The position numbers were made by a program, and so were the translations under genes. Positions 10,066 through 19,967 of a DNA stretch of 64,000 nt are shown piece by piece. The first letter of the stretch is position 1. Every line of letters begins with the position of its first letter. Below the pieces are notes generated by a model. The model ran no database searches and was not told the origin of the DNA. It worked only from the letters and a program-made list of their open reading frames with translations. Origin of the DNA: Flavobacteriaceae bacterium (GTDB lineage Bacteria; Bacteroidota; Bacteroidia; Flavobacteriales; Flavobacteriaceae); the NCBI GenBank assembly GCA_947464335.1, contig CANHWG010000002.1, forward strand, positions 21,701 through 85,700. Direction: 5' to 3'.

Positions 10066-11310
10066 TTAATTTAAAATTTGAGACCAATTTTTAATAATGT
10101 GATCATTACTAAAATAATTTTTTATGAATGGCTTATTTTTAGAAGCTATTTCTTTTTCTTCACTGAAGTTATCTATGATGGAATCAAGTTTTTCAGAAAG
10201 TTCAAGAAAATCAAAAATTTCATGGTAGTTTAATTTTGCTTTTCTATAGGTTTTGTAGGGCAACCAAGAACCTGTAATAACACTATTTGAGGCATATAAT
10301 AATTCTAACATTGTTCCACTTAAAGCATCAGAAATAGGCGTATGAATAAAAATATCGGAAGCTAATCTAGAAATAGCCAGTTCTTCATTAACAAAGAATT
10401 TTTCTAAAATGACATAGGAACAATTTAGCTTCTTTAAAGCATCATTTAGTTCTTTTTTATAAATCGTTTTTTCATCTTCAGTAATAGCATAGTTAAGATT
10501 GATTATTAAATGAATCTTACTTTTATTTTTTAAATGCGCTAAAGAGTTAATTATTTTCAAGTGGTTGTTAGCTCGGCTTCCGCTGTGCCCAATTAAAACA
10601 TTTATTTTATCATCTGAATAGCTAAAGTTTGATTTGAAAACGTTAATCGCTTCATTATTATTATAATTCAAATCCATTAAATCATAAATCTTTTCGTAGG
10701 TTGGAAACAAGGCAATTTGGATTTTGTCGGTTAGATTTCTTCCAAACTTTGAAAGTATGATTTCTTTTAATTCTTGTGATTGACAAGTTATAACGTTGGC
10801 TCTGTTTAGTGCTTTTTTTACAAAATAGAAATTTAAAATATCATGGGTACGCAACAAGTCAGAACCCCAAAATGAACAAACAATTTTTTTATCTTTTGGA
10901 ACTAAAAACAATTCTCTTAAATAACTATACTGCATGAAGTGAAAATGAAAGGTGTCATAATTTTTAAAATTATGGTTTCGATCAAAAAAACTCTTAGCCA
11001 TAATTTGCTTATAACAAAAATGTAGCGCCTTCCCCATTTTACTTTCTACTAATAATATAAAGAAAAAAGTTTGATAAAAATGTTTAGAAAACATACAATA
11101 TAGTGAAGCACTTACTATAGAAATAAGCGAATTATTGAAAAAGACATTTTTATTATCATACATCCAGGTGTCGTGCTCTGAATCTTTTGTAATCTCATTA
11201 TAAAAAGGAACAGTTATAGTATAGGATGGATCATGCTTTTTTAATGCAGAATATAAAAAAGAAAGGAAATTATTTTGACCTAAACCTAAAACGAGTATTT
11301 TTTTGTTCAT
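10066..11310 (-). CDS. Glycosyltransferase-like protein (possibly Glyco_transf_56/TDP-Fuc4NAc transferase-like)
   Basis: FHFHFMQYSYLRELFLVPKDKKIVCSFWGSDLLR; VLIGHSGSRANNHLKIINSL; last gene of the collinear locus. Confidence 0.6.
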   Translation of the reverse strand: MNKKILVLGLGQNNFLSFLYSALKKHDPSYTITVPFYNEITKDSEHDTWMYDNKNVFFNNSLISIVSASLYCMFSKHFYQTFFFILLVESKMGKALHFCYKQIMAKSFFDRNHNFKNYDTFHFHFMQYSYLRELFLVPKDKKIVCSFWGSDLLRTHDILNFYFVKKALNRANVITCQSQELKEIILSKFGRNLTDKIQIALFPTYEKIYDLMDLNYNNNEAINVFKSNFSYSDDKINVLIGHSGSRANNHLKIINSLAHLKNKSKIHLIINLNYAITEDEKTIYKKELNDALKKLNCSYVILEKFFVNEELAISRLASDIFIHTPISDALSGTMLELLYASNSVITGSWLPYKTYRKAKLNYHEIFDFLELSEKLDSIIDNFSEEKEIASKNKPFIKNYFSNDHIIKNWSQILN

Positions 11311-11410
11311 CTTATATTAAATACTTTTTATTGAAATAGTGTTTTATATACTAGAGAAATATAATGAAAAGCTACCAATGTGTTTTGTATTATGTTATTT
11401 TATTTAGGAA

Positions 11411-14215
11411 CTATTCCTTTAAAAATCTGATGCTTGAAGTTTTATTTTCTGAACTAATACTTAAAAAGTAAACACCTGTTCTTAGTGAAGCAACATTTAT
11501 AGATAAATTACTTGGATTTACGATTGTTTGTAGTAATTGTCCAATTGAGTTATAGATACGTATTGAGTTAACAGAAACAGAATTTTCAGAATATACATTT
11601 AAAGTTTCTTTTACCGGATTTGGATAAACTTTAATTCCAGCCGATTCAATTGTTTGATTTCCTAAGTTTTCAAAAATTGTTATTTCATTATTGGTTGAGG
11701 TTGGCACTAAATAATCAAAATAAATTGAAGCAGTGTTAGAAACACTATTTCCAATAGATAGTGATGGTAACGTTTTTATTTTAAAAAGTACAAAACCATC
11801 GCTATTATTAACTCCAAAGGATAAATTAATATTCTTAAATATAAATTCAACTGTATTGGTATTGGTAATCTTTGTCTCAAATAAATGGCTACCATCTATA
11901 GGAATTAGCGAATTAATATCAAATTTAGAAGTGTCAATTATGTCTTTTATTACAATATTTTGTGCGATAGCGGTACCTGTATTTTGAAAACGAATACCGT
12001 AATGTAAATAGTCACCAATTCGCGAGGTAGAAACACTAGTACCTTCAATACAAACTTTATCATTTGTACTAGTTTCATTAACCACTTTTTGATTTAATGT
12101 TATGGAATTGTCGTTAGGGAACTCATCTGTATTTGAACTTGAAACTAGAGCAGTAAATGGCAATAACTGACCAACGTTTACAGAGGGCGTATCGTTAGTA
12201 GCATTCACGTTAAATGTCACTAATATTGCTCTTGATTCAAGTGGTTTAAGATTTGAAAAACTCCAACTTACATTGTTTACGCTTTGATTTGTAATAACCG
12301 GGTTAGAATTTAAAAAATCCAAAACGGCGTCATTAAAATTTAAATTCACAGTTCCAGATTGTGTAATTGTTCCTTTATTTTTATAGACTATTTTATAATT
12401 TGCGTCTTGTCCAGGATTAACATTGTTTAATGGTAGATATGCTATTTCTAAATCGGCATGATTACCATTTGATAAAACACAAAAATTTTGAAATAGAGGA
12501 CTGGTTTGAAAAGGAAATTCAACGGAAACTGTTGATGGTGAAATCGAAAAATAATTAGGGTTTTCTAGAAATGGAGTAATCGTGTAAGTGCCTTCTTTTA
12601 CTGATTTAGAATAATTGCCAGAAGTATTTGAAATTAGATTTTCCGTAATTGAACCATCTGAGAAAGACATTTTCAAATTAGGAAACAAGCTGTCTAATGC
12701 ATCACATCCGTTTGTGTTTGAGTCAAATTTTGCGTTGCCTTCAACTGTATAAGAAAGGCCACCAGGTGCGAAAGAGCAATAACTATTGACATGACAATTA
12801 GTGTAATTATTGTTGTTTATCTCATCTTGAATAAATTCTAATTGAAATTCATCAGCGCATATATAATTGAGGTTTGGGTTATTAGAAAACTGTAAAATTC
12901 CTTCAAAGCTGCCGTTTTTTATAAAAATACTGGTGAGTTGATTGCTGTAGCAAAATAAACTTTGAAGATTAAAAGCATTGCTTAGATTTAAAGTTGTAAT
13001 CTGATTGTTATTGCAATAAACGGATTGAAGATTGGCTAAACTGGTCAAATTTAAATTTACAATTTGGTTGTTGGCACAATTTAAAACCAAAAGTGAACTT
13101 AGTTCGTTTGTATTAAATGCATTAAGTAAATTAGAATTACAGTACAGATATTTAAGACTAGACAACCCGCTTAAATCGAAATTAACGAGTTGATTATTGT
13201 TGCAGCTTAAAGTAATAAGTTGATTTAAACCAGTCAACACTAGGGAAGAAATTTGGTTATTATCACTATTTAATTCTTCTAATTGAGTTGAACTAGATAA
13301 ATCCAAAAAAAGAATTTGATTATTCTGGCAACTTAATTTTTTTAAACTAACCAAACCGTTTAAATTAACTAATATAAGTTGATTGTTACTACAATTTAAA
13401 TCGTTTAAATTGGATACATTTAATAGAGTAAGACTTGAAATTAAATTACTACTACAGTTTAATACTTTAAAGTTAATTAAATTACTTAATGTAAGTGACA
13501 CTAATACATTTGAATTACAATTTAATGTTTCAAGACTAATAAGATTGTTGGTGTTAATAGCGTTAAGCAGATTGTTATTACAATCGAGTAATGTAAGACT
13601 AATTAAATCAGATAAGTCAAAATCAGTTATTTGATTGTTACTACAATTTAATTCTTCTAAATTCAGTAAGTTGTTAAAATTTAGGGTAACGATTTGATTG
13701 TAACTACAATTTAAGTTGGTAAGATTTGTAATATCGCTAACATTTAAATTAATAAGTTGGTTGAATTGACAATTTAAATTTCGCAATTCGGTTAACCCAT
13801 TTACGTTTAAATTAGCTAATTGATTGTTACTACAGTTAAGTAAAGTTAAATTGTTAAGATTGGACACATTCAATCCTGAAAGAAGATTGTTTTCACAATT
13901 TAATGATATTAAATTAGTAAAAAAGCTTATCCCATTTAATGATGAAATAGTAGCATTACTTATATCTAAAGCACTAACTAATAAAGCTTCACTTTCTTCA
14001 ATTTGATTATTTGAATTGGCATCTATGGCAAAATAATCACCATTTAGGTTTTGCGCAATAAAGTTGCCAGCATTAGACTCGAGTAATTTAGATTTAAAAG
14101 TATCATCATTAAAACTAATTACTTGTGAATGAGAAACGCCTATAAAAAAAGAAAAAATGAATATAAAATATAGTTTTTTCATACTAAAATTAAAAGCTAT
14201 AAAGTTATAAATCAT
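11411..14215 (-). CDS. Leucine-rich-repeat surface protein with T9SS C-terminal sorting domain
   Basis: Many ~21-aa LNCSNNQLxxLxLxxLxNL repeats; C-terminus IKVYPNPVKETLNVYSENSV...RTGVYFLSISSENKTSSIRFLKE is Por/T9SS type. Confidence 0.9.
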   Translation of the reverse strand: MIYNFIAFNFSMKKLYFIFIFSFFIGVSHSQVISFNDDTFKSKLLESNAGNFIAQNLNGDYFAIDANSNNQIEESEALLVSALDISNATISSLNGISFFTNLISLNCENNLLSGLNVSNLNNLTLLNCSNNQLANLNVNGLTELRNLNCQFNQLINLNVSDITNLTNLNCSYNQIVTLNFNNLLNLEELNCSNNQITDFDLSDLISLTLLDCNNNLLNAINTNNLISLETLNCNSNVLVSLTLSNLINFKVLNCSSNLISSLTLLNVSNLNDLNCSNNQLILVNLNGLVSLKKLSCQNNQILFLDLSSSTQLEELNSDNNQISSLVLTGLNQLITLSCNNNQLVNFDLSGLSSLKYLYCNSNLLNAFNTNELSSLLVLNCANNQIVNLNLTSLANLQSVYCNNNQITTLNLSNAFNLQSLFCYSNQLTSIFIKNGSFEGILQFSNNPNLNYICADEFQLEFIQDEINNNNYTNCHVNSYCSFAPGGLSYTVEGNAKFDSNTNGCDALDSLFPNLKMSFSDGSITENLISNTSGNYSKSVKEGTYTITPFLENPNYFSISPSTVSVEFPFQTSPLFQNFCVLSNGNHADLEIAYLPLNNVNPGQDANYKIVYKNKGTITQSGTVNLNFNDAVLDFLNSNPVITNQSVNNVSWSFSNLKPLESRAILVTFNVNATNDTPSVNVGQLLPFTALVSSSNTDEFPNDNSITLNQKVVNETSTNDKVCIEGTSVSTSRIGDYLHYGIRFQNTGTAIAQNIVIKDIIDTSKFDINSLIPIDGSHLFETKITNTNTVEFIFKNINLSFGVNNSDGFVLFKIKTLPSLSIGNSVSNTASIYFDYLVPTSTNNEITIFENLGNQTIESAGIKVYPNPVKETLNVYSENSVSVNSIRIYNSIGQLLQTIVNPSNLSINVASLRTGVYFLSISSENKTSSIRFLKE

Positions 14216-14307
14216 ATAATCACAATTATTTTTATAGTGTTATGTTTAAGTTATTTTTTTACATTTTTATGATGTTTAATTTACAATTATTAAATATTAT
14301 ATAAAAA

Positions 14308-14333
14308 AAAAGACCGCCAATTGGCGGTCTTTT
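14308..14333. terminator. Rho-independent terminator hairpin downstream of 14351-18376
   Basis: Perfect palindrome AAAAGACCGCCAATTGGCGGTCTTTT. Confidence 0.85.
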
Positions 14334-14350
14334 AACTTGATTAATAAAGA

Positions 14351-17300
14351 TTAGTTTTTGATTAATTTTTTAACCATTACTTCTTTATTAGAAGAATCTA
14401 CTAATCTTACAATGTAAATACCATTGCTTAAATTTGAGATATTCTCACTAATTGTATTTCTACCTTCTTCCAAGTTTATTGATTTAGAATTCAATACCAT
14501 GATACCATTGATAGAATAGATTGACATTTGAATATTACCATCTTTTGAAGCATCGATATCAATATTGAATTCAGATGTTGCAGGGTTTGGATAAACAGAT
14601 GCATTGCTGAATGAAATTGTTTCTTCAATAGCTGAATCAGCTTTAGAGTTACAAGGAGCATTGGTTATAGTAAGTGTTTTGTTAGTAGCACTAGCACCAA
14701 ATCCGTTTACAGCAGATATTACCACTGTTTTTGGAGTAACTGTTGACAAGTTAGGATATACTACTGTGAAAATCAAATCACTTGTAGTTAATACATTAGT
14801 TGTATTAGTTGTATTACTTGCAGATGTTACTACTGATCCTGTAGGAGCAGTAATCACATAAGAACTTGCTAATGGAGATCTTGTAATTGTATAGTTGTAT
14901 GAAGTACCACAAACTACATTACTAATTGTTCCAGTTACAGTTGTAACAGCAGCTGGTACTGTATTAACTATTCTTAACAATTTAGCTGTAGAACTTGTTG
15001 CAGGAACTGCAGTAGCATTTGAAGTAACTGAAGAACCAACCGCATTAACCGCTTTAACTCCAAAATCTAATCTTACAGTCCCTGGAGTAACACCCGCTAA
15101 ATCTACAGTAATAATTCTTGAATTTCCACCAGTTAATTGAGTTACACCACCTGGCAATTCCCATGAGTAAGAAGTTGCTAATGCAGAAGCAGCAGCAGTC
15201 AAAGTTAATGGAGTAGTAGTACCAAGATATAAACCAGCATTAAGTAATGCAGTTGCACTAATTGCAGGGTTAGTCAATGCTAATGTTGTTGGAGCAGCAG
15301 GAACCGTAGCTGTTACTTTTAACAATTTAGCCGTAGATGAAGTTGCAGGAATAACAGTTGCAGCAGAATTATTTGTAATTGAAGAACCAATACCGTTTAC
15401 TGCTTTACAACCTAAATACAATGAAGTTACACCAGAAACACCTGCAAAATTGATAGTGATTTGATTTGTGTTTCCACCACCTACTTGATTAACACCCGCA
15501 GGTAATTCCCAAGTGTAAGAAGATGCAGTTGCAGATGGAGTAGCCGTCAATGTTAATGGAGTTGTAGTTCCTAAAAATGTTGTAACAACTGTTACTCCTA
15601 AAGTAGTACTTACTGCATCGTTAGTTAATTTCAAAGCAGAAGGCGCAGCAGGTAATGCCGCTACGAATTTCTTCAATTTTGAAGTTTTTGGAGCAAATCC
15701 ACTTGCAGTATAAGTTGTAGTACCTTGTGTACTAGGAGGAGTAATTAATGTCTCTGTTGCTGTATACGTTGTGTTAAATAAACCTGGAATTCCAGTTAAG
15801 TTTGCAACTACATCAGCATTAGTAGCATTTGGTGTTACCGAATATCCAACACCGTTAAGTGATCTAACTCCGAAATATAATGCCGTTGTAGCAGGATTTG
15901 TTACACCAGCAAAGTTAACTAAAATAGAATTTAAGTTACTTCTAACTACAGTTCCGTATTGTAAGAAAGGTGCCGTTGTAGAAGGATATAGTCCACCACC
16001 TTGGTATCTTTGAGCACATGTAGAAACGGTAACAGTAGTAGAAACACCATTTACGTTAATCGTGTACGTATTGTTAGTAACTGTCCAAAATCTTGTTCCT
16101 GTAGGTAGTGTACCTGTTGATGGACTAAAGAATGGTTGTGAAGTATAGTTTACAGTGGTAGTTACTGGAGCAGCAGTTCCTGCAGGAATACTAATAGTAA
16201 CACCAGTTGGTAATTCCCACTCATAGATGTTGATACCAGGTACTGCTGTTGCAGTTAATGTTAATGGAGTAGTAGAACCCATATATTTCGCATACGATGT
16301 AAGTGCAGTTGCAGGAGTAGTAGAAGCTGTATCAAACATATTTATGGCTAATGGAGCAGTAGGTAAAGCTTTAGTTAAAGCTAAAGTTTTTGCAGCAGTT
16401 CTACAACCAGAAGCGTTTTGAGCTTGTAATTGGATTGATCCTACGTTACCAGCACCAAATGGTACGTTAGCAAAGTTTACAACAATAGAATTTGTACCTT
16501 GTCCTGAAACAATATTAACTCCCAAAGGCAATGTCCAAACATAAGATAATGTAGTATCAACAAAAGGAGTAACTGAATACGTGAATTCAGAAGTAGTTCC
16601 AACATAACTTCCTATTGCAGTAACAGAAGTTGATCCAACAGGACCTACACCAGTAATAGTGCTAATTACCTCAGTTGGTAAAGCATTTACGGTAACAGTT
16701 AACAATACTCTTGTGCTTTCTCCTAATGGATTTGCAACAGTAGCACTTCCTGGATTAAGTTGAGAAACCCAGTAATTTTTAACACCAACAATAGTGGTTG
16801 CAGGGGTTGGAGCAGTAGTTGCAGCAATACCACCAGTAACAACAGTATACCATCTTAAAGAAGTACCAGAACCAGTAATAGTTGCTGTTAATGGAGTAGC
16901 AACAGCACCTCTACAATAGCTAAGGTTTGTTACTAATGGAGTTGTACCAGCCACAGGAGCAATTACTAAACCAGTAAATGCGCTGTCAGTAAAGTTAGCT
17001 CCAGATAAAGCTGCACTTCCAGTAGCTGGTCTGTAATCTAAACCTAAGTATGAATTTGTAGTAGCGTTATAAGGTGAAGCCAATATCCCAGCGCTAGTTG
17101 CTTGAGTAGTGTTTCCATTTGTAGAGAAAAATGAGTTTAATGAAGTAGGGTTAATTCCTCCTGTGAAGGTAGTTCCAACTGCACCTGCCATAATATTATT
17201 TGCGAATTTTAAAGTACCACCGTTAGCATTACCAACCGCAAGAGTACCATCAATAAACACGATACTTGATTTGAAATCCATAAAGATTGAATTGAAAACT

Positions 17301-18376
17301 TTCAATTGTGTAGCTCTTCTTAAACGCAACGCTCTTTCATGTCCTACTGCTAATGTCGTAGTTGGAGATAAAGTAGCACGGAAAGATGGTCCTACTGAAG
17401 TAATATTGGTAAATATTGCAGAAGTACTATCATAACCAGAAGCTGAAGCAGTTCCTGTAGCATTATTATCAGACTCAAAACTTTCAGAAGTAGAAACTGA
17501 TGGGTTATCAGCGATAGATGGATCTCTTACGATTAAACCAAATTGTACTATACCTTTGTAACCGTTATCCGTATCAAAATCGTCATCTAAATTTCTGTAA
17601 GAAACTAAGTGCTTACAATTTACTGAACCACCAAACCACTCAAAAGCATCGTCATTAGTGTAAGATACTTGTACATAATCAATAGTAGTACCATTTCCTA
17701 CAGCACCCATTGTTAAACCGTTGATCTCATTATTAGGAGAGAAAACATATCCACCAAATTCAATTCGAACATATTTTAATGTACCTGAATCATCATTATT
17801 GATTGCAGTTGTTCCACCACCATATTCAGTGTTAAGATTAGCTGTAATACCTTCAATGTTATTAACACCATTAGTACCGGCAGCTGAACCAGCTGGTACG
17901 TTGGCGTTGAATCCAGCTCTACCTAAAAGGATAATTCCACCCCAATCACCTGGCTGTCTTCCTTGAGCAACTGTTTTTCCAGAAGTAAATACAATAGGAC
18001 TAGCAGCAGTACCAATAGCATTTAATTTAGAACCTTTGGTAACAATTAATGCTGTCCCGTTTACAGAAGAAAGTCCTTTAACAACTACACCAGGTTGGAT
18101 TGTTAAGGTTGCATTGTTTCTTACATAAATTAAACCTGTTAATTTGTAAGTTCTTCCAGCCAACCACGTTGTGTTTGCTGTAATGTCAGCAGTAACATTT
18201 ACTACAGTTGCAGCATCTAGGTACGGCTCGTTGATAGGATCATAATTGGTCCATGAATCCGTCCACATAGGAGTTGAAGGTGCAAATGCACCACGATAAG
18301 TAGTTGACTCAATAAATTGAGCATTTGCAAAGTTGACAAATAAGGCCAAAAGAGCAATTAAATAATTTTTTTTCAT
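14351..18376 (-). CDS. Large secreted protein with internal Ig/PKD-like repeats and T9SS C-terminal sorting domain
   Basis: Signal peptide MKKNYLIALLALFVNFANAQ; repeats around PLTLTAxxxAxxSYxWELPxGV...VPATSSTAKLL; C-terminal VYPNPATSEFNIDIDAS...LSNGIYIVRLVDSSNKEVMVKKLIKN. Confidence 0.9.
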   Translation of the reverse strand: MKKNYLIALLALFVNFANAQFIESTTYRGAFAPSTPMWTDSWTNYDPINEPYLDAATVVNVTADITANTTWLAGRTYKLTGLIYVRNNATLTIQPGVVVKGLSSVNGTALIVTKGSKLNAIGTAASPIVFTSGKTVAQGRQPGDWGGIILLGRAGFNANVPAGSAAGTNGVNNIEGITANLNTEYGGGTTAINNDDSGTLKYVRIEFGGYVFSPNNEINGLTMGAVGNGTTIDYVQVSYTNDDAFEWFGGSVNCKHLVSYRNLDDDFDTDNGYKGIVQFGLIVRDPSIADNPSVSTSESFESDNNATGTASASGYDSTSAIFTNITSVGPSFRATLSPTTTLAVGHERALRLRRATQLKVFNSIFMDFKSSIVFIDGTLAVGNANGGTLKFANNIMAGAVGTTFTGGINPTSLNSFFSTNGNTTQATSAGILASPYNATTNSYLGLDYRPATGSAALSGANFTDSAFTGLVIAPVAGTTPLVTNLSYCRGAVATPLTATITGSGTSLRWYTVVTGGIAATTAPTPATTIVGVKNYWVSQLNPGSATVANPLGESTRVLLTVTVNALPTEVISTITGVGPVGSTSVTAIGSYVGTTSEFTYSVTPFVDTTLSYVWTLPLGVNIVSGQGTNSIVVNFANVPFGAGNVGSIQLQAQNASGCRTAAKTLALTKALPTAPLAINMFDTASTTPATALTSYAKYMGSTTPLTLTATAVPGINIYEWELPTGVTISIPAGTAAPVTTTVNYTSQPFFSPSTGTLPTGTRFWTVTNNTYTINVNGVSTTVTVSTCAQRYQGGGLYPSTTAPFLQYGTVVRSNLNSILVNFAGVTNPATTALYFGVRSLNGVGYSVTPNATNADVVANLTGIPGLFNTTYTATETLITPPSTQGTTTYTASGFAPKTSKLKKFVAALPAAPSALKLTNDAVSTTLGVTVVTTFLGTTTPLTLTATPSATASSYTWELPAGVNQVGGGNTNQITINFAGVSGVTSLYLGCKAVNGIGSSITNNSAATVIPATSSTAKLLKVTATVPAAPTTLALTNPAISATALLNAGLYLGTTTPLTLTAAASALATSYSWELPGGVTQLTGGNSRIITVDLAGVTPGTVRLDFGVKAVNAVGSSVTSNATAVPATSSTAKLLRIVNTVPAAVTTVTGTISNVVCGTSYNYTITRSPLASSYVITAPTGSVVTSASNTTNTTNVLTTSDLIFTVVYPNLSTVTPKTVVISAVNGFGASATNKTLTITNAPCNSKADSAIEETISFSNASVYPNPATSEFNIDIDASKDGNIQMSIYSINGIMVLNSKSINLEEGRNTISENISNLSNGIYIVRLVDSSNKEVMVKKLIKN

Positions 18377-18593
18377 TTTTTTAAAATGTTATTTTGTTAG
18401 ACATGGCAAACTTAGATTCGGGAGAATAATTGAGTGTAAAAAATGAATTAAATAAAGATGATTATTAAGTAAAAAAATAGTTTGCAAAACAACCCTTATT
18501 GTAAAAAAATAATTTTCTATTTGTTAAGTTAGTATTAATCCTTTAGTTAGCAGCATAAATTTTCAATCAAATGTTAACTAATGTTTACTAAAG

Positions 18594-19967
18594 TTACTTG
18601 CCTTCTAAAAATTTTTTATACCAATTACCGGATTTCTTTATTGTTCTTTTTTGTGTAGTATAATCAACATGTATTAGACCAAAGCGTTGTTTGTATCCTT
18701 CAGTCCATTCAAAATTATCTGTTAAAGACCATATAAAATAACCTTTAACTTTATCTGTTTTTTCTTTTGAGTATAAAACTTGTTGTAGGTAACTTTCTAT
18801 AAAATTGACGCGTTTTTCATCGTTAATTATATCTGATTTAACTTCATCTAAAAAGGATGCTCCATTTTCAGTAATTATAATTTTTTTGACACCATTATAT
18901 TCACTAAATTTTAAAATCATCATATAAATTGACTTTGGATGTATTTCCCAATTCATCAATGTGGTATCAACATTTCTTTTGTTTGCGGGAATTAGTTTTG
19001 CATTTACATAAGGAGTATAAGAATGATGTTCTACCACTTCTCTTGTATAATTTTGAAGACCTATAAAGTCAAATTCAACTTTTATTAAGTCTTCATCACC
19101 TTTAATGAAGTATTTATCAATATGCTTAAGAAATGGTAAGGTTGCTATAGGATAGCCTAATCCCAAAGAAGGTTCTATAAAGGCTTTATTAAGCAAAGTG
19201 TCAATTCTTTCTGCAGCTTTAATATCTTTTTCACTGTAGGTTTTTGGAGTAATATAGGTGCAAGAAAAAGTAGTTCCTACCTGTGATGTGGGATCAATTT
19301 CTTTGATGGTTTTAAAGCCAATAGATTGACAAAGTAAGGAGTGATGCATTGCGGGTAAAAAGTTTTTTATTCCCTTTTTTCCTGGGGCATGTATTCCTAA
19401 AAAATATCCAGCACCAACAAAAACAGAAGGCTCATTTAAAACAACCCAATACTTAACTTTGTTTTTAAAAGCATTCACACACACTTTTGTATATTCTTCA
19501 AACCAGTCTAATACATTTCTATTAGTCCATCCTCCTTTTTTTTCTAGTTCAAGTGGTAAATCCCAATGATATAAGGTTACAAATGGTTCAATGTTATTTT
19601 CTAAACAGGCGTCTAATACATCATTATAAAAATTGATACCTTCTTGATTAATCTCTCCTATACCATTTGGGAGAATTCTTGACCATGAAATTGAAAATCT
19701 AAAATAAGGTATTGATAATGCTTTAACTAGTTTAATGTCTTCTTTATAATTTTCATAAAAGTTGGTAGCAATATTAGGAGAATCATTATTTAGAATGGCT
19801 TTCTTCCTGCTAGAAAATTCATCCCAGATAGATGCCCCTTTTCCAAATTTATCATGATTTCCCTCAGTTTGAAATGCAGACGACGCTACACCCCATAAAA
19901 AGTCATCACCAAAATTAGCTTTAGTATAATTGAAATTTATATCGATATTTTGTTCTTGACTTTTCAT
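18594..19967 (-). CDS. GH1 family beta-glucosidase
   Basis: FLWGVASSAFQTEG, YWVVLNEPSVF, IIITENGAS, KVKGYFIWSLTDNFEWTEGYKQRFGLIHVDY. Confidence 0.95.
   Translation of the reverse strand: MKSQEQNIDINFNYTKANFGDDFLWGVASSAFQTEGNHDKFGKGASIWDEFSSRKKAILNNDSPNIATNFYENYKEDIKLVKALSIPYFRFSISWSRILPNGIGEINQEGINFYNDVLDACLENNIEPFVTLYHWDLPLELEKKGGWTNRNVLDWFEEYTKVCVNAFKNKVKYWVVLNEPSVFVGAGYFLGIHAPGKKGIKNFLPAMHHSLLCQSIGFKTIKEIDPTSQVGTTFSCTYITPKTYSEKDIKAAERIDTLLNKAFIEPSLGLGYPIATLPFLKHIDKYFIKGDEDLIKVEFDFIGLQNYTREVVEHHSYTPYVNAKLIPANKRNVDTTLMNWEIHPKSIYMMILKFSEYNGVKKIIITENGASFLDEVKSDIINDEKRVNFIESYLQQVLYSKEKTDKVKGYFIWSLTDNFEWTEGYKQRFGLIHVDYTTQKRTIKKSGNWYKKFLEGK

Noticed and set aside
13383-14006. Plus-strand leucine-rich ORFs opposite the LRR protein
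   Set aside because: Antisense shadows of the LRR repeat DNA
14604-17966. Plus-strand ORFs at 14604, 14895, 15771, 16227, 17109 and 17721
   Set aside because: Antisense to a clear 1341-aa T9SS protein; arise from its repetitive codon pattern, no domain or start context
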